A stretch of DNA of 64,000 nt from Cryptolaemus montrouzieri (GCA_013387265.2 JABFTP020000124.1:66903440-66967439); one strand, 5' to 3'; numbered from the stretch's first letter, positions 11,240 through 22,856 are shown. Notes: generated by a model from the letters alone, not told the origin. Program-made: numbers and translations.

Positions 11240-12180
11240 GATGGTGATAACTCGAATTTATTGATAAGAGTTTTTATACATTCAAAAATATTGAAAAGAA
11301 ACTAGTTTATACTTTCAATGTTTATTGAGAAACTTATAGAATACAATAAAAAACAAAATAGTAAATCTTCTTACATCAACAAAAATTCCTTGATAAAAAA
11401 ATTAAAATGTATATTATTCCATTGAATATACTAGTTGAACTAAAACTGTAATAATAAAAAAAGCAATGAAAAATTGAAAACATCAAAAAGATATTCATAA
11501 ACACTTAAAAATTACAAATTACTGAATTATGCTGTACACTTCAGGTGATAATGTAAAAATATTTACTCTCAAGTGTCGAGTCATAATGTAAATATCGAAC
11601 ATAATATAAGGTTTTTTCATAAACCTATCAGAAATGCTTAAATACATGAAAAATGGTTCGAAAGTATGATATGTGGATGAAGATTCTCATTTAGGATTTC
11701 GTTCTGAACATTCCGTATGGGACTCTATAAAAATATAATCAGTCTAGGATATTTAATATATTCATTGATCTTGCTTACATCACCGAATGAAACTGTGATT
11801 CAGGCGTTAGGGAAAACTAACCACATCTAGTTTTTGCAGAAATTGGTCTTAATTTCTACTATAACTCTAATTTGTATACTTCCATTCACATGACTTCCTT
11901 TTTTTTATAATTAGGCAATCATTAAGTCAACGTATTTGAGGAAGAGACTCTTAGATCTCTATTTTCTTGGTATCAAACCCTCTAGAACATACTGGTATAA
12001 AATTCCAAGAACTCATTTAAGAACCAATTAATCTAGGAACATATCCATCCATCGCTATTTTTGTCTGAATTATAATTGAAGAGTTTGATTTGTATATGTG
12101 CTGTAGATACTTTTAAATCTAACGGATATATGTGACAAATTGAGTGAAAATTAAGTTAGTGTTTAGTGTAATGTTCCATT
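11240..12180. other. intergenic, nothing recognised
   Basis: This is very AT-rich sequence without ORFs of note on either strand. No repeat structure or RNA gene was recognised. Confidence 0.5.
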
Positions 12181-13600
12181 ATGAATTTACCTGCTGACGG
12201 TGGAAAAAGAAGGAAAAGGTTAATTAGTGGTTCATCATACAAAACGTTTTCGGGAACAGCCATTTCTGCAAAAGAACCAAAATCTGTATGTTTTAATGCT
12301 ATTTATAAGTTATTAGTGTATTGACTGTTTTTCCTTATTGCAGTCTGTTTGTCGATTCAAAATTCAATGTAGTAATATACAGTTTGAACGGAAAAGATCT
12401 TTGATGACTTTTTATAGAATCAAAGACCCAATGCAGCAAAAAACCTTATTTGGTTAATACAAATTGGTAAGATAAATTGACGGCGTCATGGTCAGTATGA
12501 TAGTCCTGCACAGAGTCGTCGCCAAATTGGTATTTATAATACTGTCCCTCGACGGCGTGATGGTCAGTATGACAGTCCTGCACAGAGTCGTCGCCAAATT
12601 AGTGTTCATTATACTGTACCAAATGGTAAGGGAGAGTATCTTCAAGTATGTCGCCAAAGTTTTGCCAATATCTTCGACTTAAGTAACGAGAAGATTACAA
12701 TACTTGTTGAAAAAAGACAGCGTTATCAAAGAACAGACGATAGAACATATTAACAGCTTTCCAAGAGAGGAGGAGCAAATCCCAAAAAGGATTTCTTAGC
12801 CCACCGCTTAATTGTTGCATTTTGTAAAACCTAGAGTAAACTAAAGATTCTACTCTGACACAATTCACAAACATTTTCCTCAATTTCAATTTGGAAAACC
12901 TCATTGTAACACGTGTTCCGTTTGCGACTTACTAAACTGCAAAATTAAAGCATCTGCTGATGGTGCAAGCAAAAGCTGAATTTTGACACAGTGAATTCAC
13001 AACAGCCAGGTAGTAAGACCTTGGTGATGTCGATTGATTTGGAGCAACTTATTTTTACACCTACTTTCACACAAAGCGATATGTTTTATAGACGTCAGCT
13101 ATTAAATTTCAATTTTGGACTACAAATTGCAGTCACCAACACTGCGATATAAGCGGAAGAGGAGGAAATGAACTTGGGTCCATATTACTGAAAGCACTTC
13201 TTCATCAAGATAGCTTCATAATAAAAAAAGAGTTCATATGAAACAACAACTGCATGGAACGAAACAAAAATCGTATGTTGCTTATGGTATTTATATATTT
13301 GGTGGCTATTGGCAAATTTCATCAAGTTGACCAGTAGTTTCTTATCAATGGACGCTTCTATATTCCATGCGTCTGGAATTTTGCCCAAATCAAGAAACAT
13401 AAACGACTATGCAAATTGTATGTACCAGAAGATATAGAGAAGATGAATACAATCCATTTGAAGTCTTGCACTTGAGTAAGGATCTTCAAAAGTTTGCCGA
13501 TGAATTTATCACAACAACCAAACTTAAAATATCACAAGCCTCCTGGCTACAGAAACAACCTGGAATTAGTGAATGTAAAAAAGACTTTTAGCAAATTAGA
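12181..13600 (+). pseudogene. degraded transposon-like gene of a repeated insect family (DUF7869-like), copy I
   Basis: The plus strand, with frame changes, reads MNLPADGGKRRKRLISGSSY, a possible intron, CRFKIQCSNIQFERKRSLM, a 24-residue tandem duplication ending QSRRQISVHYTVP, LQVCRQSFANIFDLSNEKI, a cysteine cluster PHCNTCSVCDLLNCKIKASA, MSIDLEQLIFTP, and later NCMERNKNRMLLMVFIYLVA. These blocks follow in order those of a large family of uncharacterised multi-copy insect proteins with a nuclease-like core; I recall the core domain as DUF7869 but cannot check it. Many stops and indels make it a pseudogene. The molecular function of the family is not known to me. Confidence 0.5.
12479..12622 (+). 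repeat. 72-bp tandem duplication, two units
   Basis: Unit 1 starts GACGGCGTCATGGTCAG at 12479 and unit 2 GACGGCGTGATGGTCAG at 12551, with high identity over about 60 bp. The period, 72 bp, is 24 codons, so the duplication keeps the frame of the pseudogene that contains it. Confidence 0.85.
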
Positions 13601-14330
13601 AGATTGGAGGATCACTAGTTTTAAAGAAAGGCAAAAATTACGATATTCCGCCAAAACTCGTGTCAAAACTGAATAACTCAAGCAAAACTCAAAAATTTCA
13701 AAGATAGGTTTGAAAAAATACCACTCCAGTACATCGGATTCTATGAATATTTAATTCGAGAAACATCACAGCTAATAGAATAAAGTGGAAACTACAAAAG
13801 AAATTAAAAATGACACGCACTCGTATGCTCTTGAATATTACCTTTAATGACACTTTGATCTTTTTACTAAATTCCAAACTTTCATTTTTTCTGAGCTTAG
13901 ATTCATATTTTTAGTCTTGTTCACTTCATACAACTTTTATATATGTTGCTTTGGTTGAATAATAAATATTCAACTGCAATAGTAATGGATAAATAATAAT
14001 GATTGCTTCTTATTTATATTGTTTTAATTGGTTTTTCACTTTGCATTTTTGGTACTTTAGAACTTATCTCCTCAATTATAAAATTTACGAAAAGTTCATC
14101 GAGACTCTCATAAAAGAATTCATTACAACGGATATATATTTTGGTTATTTTTGCTTCTTAAGGATATCTACTGAAATTTGATGCAAGTAGATTTAGTAAC
14201 GAAGATATGGGAAAACATTAGAATTTTTGAAGACAAACTATACTTTTTTACCTAAAGAAAGTACAGCCTTTCAGGATAATTTTCTCACTTTCAGTTAATT
14301 GAACACTTTGAAGGATAATAGTGTTTGAGA
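13601..14330. other. AT-rich stretch, nothing recognised
   Basis: This lies between two pseudogene fragments. It may be the remains of the downstream part of copy I, but no residue pattern could be followed. Confidence 0.4.
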
Positions 14331-14389
14331 AAAGCTAAATTTTCTGCGAGGCATACCTTAAAAGATTTACTGCTAGGATAAGCAATCCT

Positions 14390-14725
14390 TCTAGCTACTT
14401 CAAGGAAAAAGGAGTAAGGTTTTGTGGAAGTGTAGTTTTGACCAGCACTCCGTACAGAAACAGAAAAAAAAATCGAAAATAGCAGCAAATACGCTGAAAG
14501 AGAAAAAAGTGATACACGAAACAAGAGTAAAGACAGGTCTTCCAGTTCTTCTGCCAACGAGGAGAATGCAACTTGCCTGTACGGTACTGAGCAAGAGGAG
14601 ATGGAGTAGACGAGGAAAAAGATAGTTTTATTTGTGATTTTTGTTCTGACATTTTCTTTGCCAAATACGTAGAAACATTCGATCTTAAAAAAGAGTACTA
14701 TACTATCAGGGTTACATTTTATATT
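14390..14725 (+). pseudogene. pogo/jerky-like transposase C-terminus, relic 1
   Basis: Degraded frames read SRKKE...SSANEENATCLYGTEQ, then across a frameshift a segment equivalent to GVDEEKDSFICDFC and FAKYVETFDLKKE. It aligns piece by piece with relic 2 at 15110-15495. Together they resemble the Lys-rich linker and Cys-rich C-terminal tail of jerky/pogo-type DDE transposases. Confidence 0.45.
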
Positions 14726-15109
14726 TTTGTATACCACTTAGTTTATTTTATGTTGGTCTCTTTTCACCCGCATATCTGGGGTAAAATTATCACTAAGCAT
14801 ATATTTTTGTTGTTATTGATGTACACATTAGAGTACATCAACCAGGCACTAGAAAAATGATTGAACCATCATCCCGGAAGAACAGTGAATTCCAAATAAG
14901 CCGAATTTTCTGGGGGTATACCTTATAACATGTATTTCAACAAATGGAATGAATGGATTTCGGAAAATTGATTTTCCCATTGGAACCTGAAGTTTTCTCG
15001 CAGATGTGGATTTTCAAGTACCTGAGGTAACTGATAAAGCAGAAGATTGCCAAGATAGGGTTGCAGTCTTTACCAGACCAAACTGGTGGGAAAAGCAAAT
15101 CTTTCAGTG

Positions 15110-15495
15110 ATGCACCACAATACAGCACAGGACAAGAAACCGAAATTCAAATGTTACAAAACCATTTGTTATTGCACCACAGGAGTGTCAACCATTACAA
15201 CAACTTCTAGGAAAAAGGAGTAAGACGCAAGGAAAATCTTGTGAAAGTGTAGTTTCAACCAGAGCTCGGTACAAAGATGTTCTTGCAATGGAAAGAGAAA
15301 AACAATCAAAAGACAAGACAATAGCACCTCAACAAGAGGAGAAGGATGTATTCGTTGAAGCTACTGCCTAAAGTGTACTCTTGATCAGTGGGCTGGAGTA
15401 GACGAGGACAAAGATGGTTTTATTTGTGATCTTTTTTCTGATATTTTCTTTACTAAATACGAAGAAAAATTCGATCTTAAAAAAGAGTCACATCA
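15110..15495 (+). pseudogene. pogo/jerky-like transposase C-terminus, relic 2
   Basis: The frame reads PFVIAPQECQPLQQLLGKRS, KTQGKSCESVVSTRARYKDV and later CTLDQWAGVDEDKDGFICDL followed by FSDIFFTKYEEKFDLKKES. The pattern (..P.ECQPL..L..KR..KTQGKS.V.TSTPYK..) is typical of the tail of pogo-like transposases with a C-terminal Cys-rich motif. It carries an internal stop and a frameshift. Confidence 0.5.
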
Positions 15496-15655
15496 ATGAT
15501 GTGTTTTGTCAACCTTTGAGATTGTAAAGTGCCATATAAAAACAAAAGAGTTACCAATTCAAGTTCCTTTTTATAAAGTACATTTATGTAAGAATTAAGT
15601 TTAATTTCCAATTTTATCATTGTTTCAAGTCCTATTTCAAAATAAACCATAGCAT
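15492..15655 (+). repeat. 164-bp direct repeat, copy 1
   Basis: Nearly identical to 17938-18100. It contains a short open frame (CHIKTKELPIQVPFYKVHL) that looks like the C-terminus of the transposon-like gene family seen in copies I and II, followed by a matching 3' untranslated part. Confidence 0.85.
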
Positions 15656-15769
15656 AAAAAGCCAGAAGTAGATCACTTCATGATATAATTTAACAGGCAA
15701 CTTTATTTGTTCTTGTTCTTATGATATGATTACTCTGATTTTGTCTTTATTTAATTTTTTACAGGCATT

Positions 15770-17935
15770 TCAAAATATCACGTGCAATAAAAATCCTGGC
15801 AATGCTAAATATAGAACCACCTGTGATCCTACAAAGTGCAAGTCCTACAGATTCCCCACTTATTGAACACCTGTCTGTAATAAAAACTTCTATGTCAAAT
15901 CAGGTTGAGATGGGTACTCTCAATGAGGCACTAGATAATGAAATATTTGATCTTGATGCTACCTAAAATGAGATCTTCGACAATATCAATGACGTGGTAA
16001 ATTTTGTTAATACTGCTGATGGAATCTATCTGACTGATCCAATTCAGATAGCAGAAGAACAAACACATGATATAACTCTTTTTGACCCGAAGTAGTAGCC
16101 GAAGATATTATCATTCAGGATAATGTAACAGTGGAAGAAATATCCAAAAAAGACCCGGTCAAAGAAGGAGCTAGCAAAGAAGAAGCAGCCAAACGAGAAA
16201 CAGCCAGCAATGAAGCCGAAAAAGAAGAGATAGCCAGAGTACAATCAACAGCGGAAGATCTTGAAGACGAACCAAGAACTTATGAACGAAAAAGAAAGAG
16301 GAAGCTGAATGAAAGTGAAAATAATGAAGAAAGTAGTGAAAGTGAGTATGAACCGTCAGTGGAATTGAATGTGGCAAGTGTAGGCGAAAACGAAAATGAT
16401 TCGGAAGATTGACAAAAGCAATCGTAAGAAAAAAAGAAAGCTGACTATTATAAAGAGAGATCTGAATAATGAAATAAATAAGGAGAGACGGTAATTTGGA
16501 TTATCTTACTGTGAAAAGAAAAAAAGCAACGATAAGTGGGATTATAAAGTCGAAAAAAGCAAGGAAAATTTTTTATGCATCCATGTGACTAAGCTTTCGA
16601 GAAAAGAAAATTCAGTTCAATGTAGGAAGCTCACTGAAAACAGTAGTCGTTTACTGTTCGAATTATTTTGGAGGAAAACATGGTTGGAAAAACGAGAATA
16701 TGTTAGAGGTCTTGCATTGGTGCAAACGGTGAAGACGAAGAGGGGAAAAAGAAAATTCTCGGCGTAACTACACTATTAAGTATCATCTGATTAAAGATTT
16801 GGTCAGATATCAGGTGTGTAAAAAGATGTTCAATGCAACGATTGGATTGAGGCATAACTGCGTGTTAAATTGGGTAAGACTAGAGAGTAATAACATCACT
16901 CTTGAAGAGGATCGTGAAAATATTCCACGATAATTGAAAATGAACCTAGAAGCTATTTAGAACCAATGTGGTAGAGCGAGCAGGAACGATATAGATTTTA
17001 TGCGGAAAACTATTGCCAACAGCAGAATGTGAAGCCATATTCTAGGACAGTCTTTAATGACGTTTTTCATGAAGCGAATCTGTCTTTATATCACCCTAAG
17101 AAAGACCAGTGTGATACAAGTGTTTTGTTTTCACCATGGACTTGCAATCAGTATTACTATCTCCAAAAAATAAAGTTGGTGCCATGTACTACAAAACAAT
17201 GCTTCCAGTACACAACTTCACCATTTTCAACGTCAAGACAAAAGAAGGGTACTGTTATCTATGGAGTGAAGTTGAAGGAGCTTTAACTGCAAATGAATTT
17301 TCATCCATTCTAGTATCTTTCATAGAGAAAGAGATCCTACCAAAAATGAATGCTGAGAACAGAAAAATTATTTTTTGGAGTGATGGTTGCACAGGGAAAA
17401 ATAGGAATGCGACTCTATCAAATGCATTAATTCACACAGCTATGATCCACAATGTTACAATTATTCGAAAGTATCTTTTCAAGGGTCACACGCAAATGCA
17501 GGCAGATGCAATGCATTCCACTATAGAAAGACGAATTCGAAACAAAGACATTAATGTGCCAGCAGATTATGTAAACTAATGCGAAAACGCTCGGTTGAAG
17601 CCATTTCCACACGTTGTTCCTTATTTAGACCACTCTTTCTCCAAAGACTTCTCTCGGTTAAAATATTATTCATCTATAAGACCTGGTCGCCGAGTAGGCG
17701 ATCCCACTGTAGTGATGAATTAATGTATAAATTGAGGCACACTGAAGTGGACTGGACAGGATACAATCAAAGAATAAATAAAAAGAAAGATCGTGCTAGT
17801 TTTAGCTCGACTTTGCCAAACCTTTACGCAGAAAGAAGAAAAAAATAAAAAAAAAAAGAAAAGTATGATCATCTTCAGTCACTGAAGCATAGCCTAAAGC
17901 CAGATTATCATGATTTTTATGATAATATTCCCCAC
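15770..17935 (+). pseudogene. degraded transposon-like gene of the same insect family, copy II
   Basis: Frames in order: a Glu/Asp-rich N-terminal part (EDLEDEPRTYERKRKRKLNE, SESEYEPSVELN), a basic linker, PYSRTVFNDVFHEANLSLYH followed by PKKDQCDT, a core with YYKTMLPVHNFTIFN, YCYLWSEVEGALTANEFSS, IIFWSDGCTGKNRNATLSNA, KYLFKGHTQMQADAMHSTIE and RRIRNKDINVPADYV, and a tail with KYDHLQSLKHSLKPDYHDFY. The SDGCTxxNRN and GHTQMxxDxMHS motifs are hallmarks of this repeated insect family and look like a metal-dependent nuclease or transposase core. Several stops and indels are present. The core run 17136-17579 is uninterrupted, so this copy is younger than copy I. Confidence 0.6.
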
Positions 17936-17937
17936 CA

Positions 17938-18100
17938 TCAATCATGTGTCTTATCAACCTTCGAGATTATAAAGTGCCATATAAAAACAAAAGAGCTACC
18001 AATTCAAGTTCCTTTTTATAAAGTACATTTATGTAAGAATTAAGTTTAATTTCCAATTTTATCATTGTTTCGAAGTCCTATTTCAAAATAAACCATAGCA
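17938..18100 (+). repeat. 164-bp direct repeat, copy 2
   Basis: Partner of 15492-15655, differing at only a handful of positions. It lies directly after the tail of copy II (FYDNIPHHQSC), consistent with being its C-terminus and 3' untranslated part. Confidence 0.85.
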
Positions 18101-18470
18101 ACGCAAAATGTGTATCTCCATTAAAAAAGCCAGAAGCACGTAGTGGCACGTTTTCTTATTTGATAAGGTTTTCTGTGAATTTTTGAAAATATAAGTTTAT
18201 TATGTTACATATGCATTTTCTACCTCGTTTTTGTAGGTTAGGTTAGGTTTACGAATGTATAGCTCTCAGGAACTTTTAAAACCACTGGGTCAAAACTGAC
18301 CCGACGATACCAGTTACGTACGTAAAAGTGACGATACCAGTTAAGGGTTAAGATAATTCATTAAAATGTAACCAATTACTGCAAAAATTAGACGTAAGGA
18401 AACAGCGGTGGTGGAATCTCCATTCCTTCAACTCTTGCTAATCTAAAAAGCGCTTTATCAAAACAAAAAA
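18101..18470. other. XPO4 3' flank
   Basis: This is the downstream side of XPO4. A possible AATAAA for XPO4 lies on the minus strand at 18196-18201. The motif GGGTCAAAACTGACCC near 18283 is a short palindrome and GATACCAGTTA is repeated at 18305 and 18335. Confidence 0.4.
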
Positions 18471-19740
18471 CTATTTCACGAGTAAAAATCCATGAACTGT
18501 TGAAATAAACTTATCGAAATGACTCCTAAATTTTAATTTTGATTGTCTACCGCAATTTAATTCTACGCCACTTGTCAAAGTGTCGAAAGCAGCTGCCAAT
18601 CTGTCAGCTGTCAAGGGATCTTGTTGAGCCTGAACGAACGATTGTACTATCATCTTGTACTCTTCCTGATAGCAACAAATCAACGCAAAAATACTAGCAC
18701 TAGCTGAACTGACTAGATCCGAACTGATTTGGTGTGACAAAGTCAAGTCCAATAGTATTTTCAAGAAAGGTTTAAGCGTTTCATACATAGCACTATACGT
18801 CATATGTTTAAAAATATAGGATCCAAGTCCGTGCAGAAAATCGAGACAAGATTGAGTTATATCGTTACCAAACTGAGTCAAACCAATCTTGATAGAATGC
18901 ATCAATTGCCCACGTAAATCGTCGGGCAAAGCACAAATTTTCTCCGGAAATATATCGTCAATCAGCACTAACAACCTATAAAACTGCGAGCACAAGCTCG
19001 GATATTTTAAGAGATCCAACGTCATCAAAGGCATTATAAAATTCAAACCGAACAGGGAAACGTCAGAAGCAGTAACTGTCACGTTTTCTTCGGGAGTATC
19101 CGGACAAAAGTCCAGGCAGTCTTTTGAAAGTATAAAAGTTAAAAGGTCTAAAACTAGAGCTAAATCTTGAAAACTAGTCTCTTCGGCGAAACTTTCCGCG
19201 CTCAGACGGTTGGCGTTACATTTAGCGTACGTCTGGACCACCGCCAAAGCGCTCTGATACAACCTCTTGCTATCTGAGTGACTCAAAAAACACAACATAT
19301 TTTTGGCGACTTGGCCGAACAATTCGAGAATTAATTGTACGATCACCTGATAATTATTACATATAGCTAATAGCGGCGTCAGGTCGAACAAGATCGGCGC
19401 CATGAAATTGAACAGAATCTGTACGGAGGACATTTGAGCCCCCTTTGCGATCCCAATAAGGCACTCGAGTAAGTCTACGATTTCGTTTTGCATAGCCTCG
19501 TGGTGGAACGCTCCACTGGCGTTGTTCGTTTTAGTCAGAACGTCGAATCTGGATTGTACGGGTTGTAGTACTTGCTGGTAAAACTTGCTCATTTCCTCTG
19601 GGTCCTGGAGAGAAGTACCGGAAAGAACGAAGCCTTTATACAGCCCTCTTCGTATTTCCGGAGGAAGATGACCAGGTTTGAGCTCCTTCTGCAAGTTTAT
19701 TAGATTCCAAAGGCCTTCAGTCTTAATTATGTACTGTGAT
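18471..19740 (-). CDS. XPO4: XPO4 exon 9 (C-terminal half, stop)
   Basis: 1270 bp, acceptor TTTTTTTCAG, stop TAG at 18473-18471. This single large exon holds the C-terminal HEAT repeats: LWNLINLQKELKPGHLPPEI, RGLYKGFVLSG, LIGIAKGAQMSSVQILFNFM, LVLDLLTFILSKDCLDF, SLFGLNFIMPLMTLDLLKYP, FPEKICALPDDLRGQLMHSI, QAQQDPLTADRLAAAFDTLT and the terminal STVHGFLLVK. The end GFLLVK corresponds to GGLLCVK in vertebrates. Confidence 0.95.
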
Positions 19741-19884
19741 CTGAAAAAAAACATACAACATAAAATCAAGACTCTGGTATGCTATTTTAATATTGACATT
19801 TTTATGGATCCTAGCAATGCACAATTTATTGCAATCGCAGCAGTTTGACTTTAAACACTGGACATATCGTGAGCTGAACTACAG

Positions 19885-21110
19885 AAAGGTTTATTTTTAT
19901 CGAAGCTACGTTTATGTTCAGATGTTCTTATGCCAAAACTCCTATTGGTCCTACCGATATAAATTTTATCACAAGAACAGAGCAGAGATTTTATGAATAA
20001 TATTGAACAGAAAATTCATACACATGCACTCATTTCCAAATTTCTTTATTGGTATAGATATGTTGACGACATCTTAGTATGTTTCATTGGAACTACTCGT
20101 CAATTAGACTTATTTCTTAATTTCATTAATTCCATCCATTTGAACATTAAATTCACGATAGAAATTGAACAGAACGATTCCATTCATTTTTGGACTTGAA
20201 AATCACTAAACAAAATGATAATCATGTTTTTCGGTCTTTCGTAAACCAACACATACTGATACAATTATACATAACTACTCATTACATCCAATTCAACACA
20301 AAGTTGCAGCTTTAAACAGCATGGTACATCGGTTACTCAATTTACCTGTATCAGTAGAAGATTATAATAAAAGTTAAACATCATCAAACAGATAGCCATT
20401 AATAATTCATATAATCCGGATATGATAGATCTAATCATTCATAAAAACTGTATCAGAAAGCAATAAATGAAGTATATCCTATTCATAAAGACTATAAAAT
20501 ATTCAACAGTTTAACATTCTGCGGTTCTGCAAGTACAAATATTAAATCCTTTCTCGTCAAACAAAATCTTAATATAACTTTCAAAACTTCTAATAACTTA
20601 GGTAAACATATTAAAAATAATGAATCTCGTGTTGAAAAATCAAGTAAATCAGGAATCTATAAACTCAATTGCGGTTCTTGTGATAAAATTTATATCGGTA
20701 GGACCAATAGGAGTTTTGGCATAAGAACATCTGAACATAAACGTAGCTTCGATAAAATAAATCTGATTCAAATTATTCAAACCACCTAATAAAAGAAAAC
20801 CATTCATTCAATAAAAACTTTGACATATTACATATAAAATCAAAAAGTTCAAAATTAGATCTCCTAGAAGCATTAGAAATAAATAGATACAAACACTAAC
20901 TGTACAATGGCTCGGTGTGGATTTTCCTGTTATTCATCCAACTTTTTCTACGATTTGTTTATAATACCATACTCCTCATTCTGTTTTTCATTCTTGATAG
21001 AGCTGCTGTGTCAGCGAAACGTCGTCGAATTTTTTCAAATAAAGTGTAGATTAAAGTTAAACCTTGTGTTTTTTATCTCATTTATACAGAAAGGTACCTA
21101 ATCACAGAAA
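19885..21110 (+). mobile_element. Penelope-like element, family A copy 1 (degraded)
   Basis: The plus strand encodes the reverse-transcriptase core (FLYWYRYVDDILVCFIGTTR, catalytic YVDD) and, after frameshifts, a C-terminal GIY-YIG endonuclease: SGIYKLNCGSCDKIYIGRT, ending with HKRSF. An RT followed by GIY-YIG is the hallmark of canonical Penelope-like retroelements. The 5' part is replaced by an inverted piece of the same element's endonuclease region (about 19890-19978), and a terminal region with a degenerate hammerhead follows at 20991-21030. It lies in XPO4 intron 8, antisense to the gene. Confidence 0.8.
20991..21030 (+). ncRNA. degenerate hammerhead motif of Penelope-like family A
   Basis: It reads CUUGAUAGA, GCUG, CUGUGU, CAGC, GAAAC, GUC. 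Stem II (GCUG/CAGC), the GAAAC and the GUC triplet are present, but the core CUGAUGA is altered at two positions, so it is unlikely to cleave. The reverse copy at 28662-28700 has the same design. Confidence 0.45.
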
Positions 21111-21270
21111 ACAACTTTTCGAGTAAACAGCTGCTAAAAATTACGCGACGTGTTTTCCTCTCAAATCGAAAAGTATTTTGATTGAGGAGGTCGTTACTTG
21201 ATGAAAATCGATATACATATTTTCAATGAAATAAAACTAAAGTATTTAGATTTTCACTATATTAACAAAA
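21111..21270. other. XPO4 intron 8 DNA between two Penelope-like elements
   Basis: Short AT-rich spacer without coding potential. Confidence 0.4.
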
Positions 21271-21309
21271 CTATGACTGGTTTCACCACACTGTGGCTTC
21301 ATCAGATAG
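21271..21309 (-). ncRNA. hammerhead ribozyme of Penelope-like family B
   Basis: On the minus strand the 39 bases divide into stem I CUAU, core CUGAUGA, an extra A, stem II GCCAC, loop AGU, GUGGU, then GAAAC, CA, the cleavage triplet GUC, and AUAG closing stem I. All core nucleotides of a type I hammerhead are present, with a two-base-pair stem III (AC/GU), the minimal form described for Penelope-like elements. It lies downstream of, and on the same strand as, the Penelope-like reverse transcriptase at 21636-22830, as expected for the terminal repeat region of that element class. The extra A before stem II is the only departure I see. Confidence 0.75.
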
Positions 21310-22850
21310 ATACAAACTAATGAACAGAGTTATTCCTTATATATTAGTCTTATTTCCTACTTAATATTACAATAGGTACAAGAGGTATGTTGGAAAACCC
21401 ATCGGAGTTGCTTACTTTATGAATTGAAAAGATTGAGTAAAGGTGAAGGATTTAGATCTAATTGACTATTAAGTACTATGAATTCTTTTCTTTGTTGAAA
21501 AATTTCCAATACATTGAGTTTTTGTCTGTTATTTTCTGTGTAAAATTTTATTAAAATTATTTTACTCAGTAAGTGATTAGAATAATGCGATTCGTAACTT
21601 TGAAATTTCTGAAAGTTCTACCAATATAAATTTTATTACATCCGCAAGACAGTTTCTACAGGATTTATTACTTTTATCAATTTTAGATTTGCAGTTTTTA
21701 TATGTCGGCCTAAAGAATTATCAGTTCGGAATGCTATATTGAAATTATAATACGAGAGGAATGATTTTAATTTTAGACTAGGATTACCAATATAAGTTAA
21801 GCTGTTGTATTTTGTGTTAGAACTTTTTATACTTGGAAATACTTCCTGAGTTGCTTTTTGAAATTTTTTGCGTGAAATCATGTTCTCAATCATAGTTGGA
21901 CTGTAACCGTTATTGACTGCTATTTGTGTAATTATATTTAGCTCTTTTATGAAATTATTTTGTGACATTGGGATATTAATGAGTCTATGTACCATGCTAT
22001 TGTTAGCCGCTAATTTATGTGGATAAGGATGTGTAGATGAGCTGTGAATAGTAATATCTGTATGCGATGGCTTATGAAAAATAGAAAAATCATGTTTGCC
22101 GTTAATTTTAGTAATAGTTAAATCCAGAAAGTTAATAGAGTTTTCTGTTTCTATCTCTAACGTGAATTTAATATTATCGTGAATTTTGTTAATGAATATT
22201 TTGAATGACTCTAATTGTCTTTGCCAGTGAAACAACAAATGATATCGTCGACATATCTAAACCAATAAATAAAGTGTTTGAATAACGGATGTTCTTGGAT
22301 AGTTTTTTCAATATTATCCATGAAAATTTCAGCGAGCAGAGGGCTCAGAGGATTACCCATGATTAAACCTTTTTCACTATTATATAATACTCCATTGAAG
22401 TTAAAATAATTTTGTTGTAAACAAATTTCTAAAAGGTGTAAGATTTCTGATTGAATTATCGGATTGACTTTATTAATTTGAAGGGCGTTGTTGATGAGTT
22501 TCACTGTATCACTGGTGGAACACTAGGGAAGAGATTTACTACATCCCATGACATAAGTTTAGCGTTCGGTGGTAGTATCATGTGCTGAATTTTATTGATT
22601 AGGACTGAAGAGTTTTTTATTGAGAATTTAGGTTCAAAATTAGCGTACTGTCGAATGATGTCTATGAGAAAGCGTGAAAGTTTTGCAGCTGGAGCTTGAA
22701 AATATGAAACTACTGGTCTAATGGGATACCCTGTTTTATGGAGTTTGACGAGGAAGTAAAGTTTTGGTGATTGCGGGTTGTCAATGAAAAGTTTATATTT
22801 TTGGTTGGTAGGTAGCTTTAGAGTATGCCAAGTCTATAATACCTACCAAC
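21310..22850 (-). mobile_element. Penelope-like element, family B (degraded)
   Basis: Minus-strand frames in order: PKLYFLVKLHKTGYPIRPVV, SWDVVNLFPS, LLEICLQQNYFNFNGVLYNS, KGLIMGNPLSPLLAEIFMDN, HFIYWFRYVDDIICCF (catalytic YVDD), ENSINFLDLTITKINGKHDF, HKPSHTDITIHSSSTHPYPH, MVHRLINIPMS, ending in the C-terminal part near 21636. This is the Penelope reverse transcriptase order. Frameshifts occur near 22211 and 22520. The GIY-YIG part is not seen here. A YXL-rich palindrome (TTGGTTGGTAGGTA ... TACCTACCAACCAA, 22802-22856) marks the upstream edge. Confidence 0.8.
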
Positions 22851-22856
22851 CAAAAT

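Noticed and set aside
14291..14737. 148-codon minus-strand ORF rich in Ser/Phe
   Set aside because: The plus strand holds a pogo-like transposase tail that aligns with a second copy; the minus ORF is an antisense shadow.
18280..18355. piggyBac-type end (TTAACCCTTAACTGG on the minus strand)
   Set aside because: Only one possible end was seen, with no partner end or transposase nearby.
20907..21101. 64-codon plus-strand ORF (also mirrored at 28582-28782)
   Set aside because: It falls in the untranslated terminal region of Penelope-like family A, which is conserved as DNA between copies, including a hammerhead-like fold.
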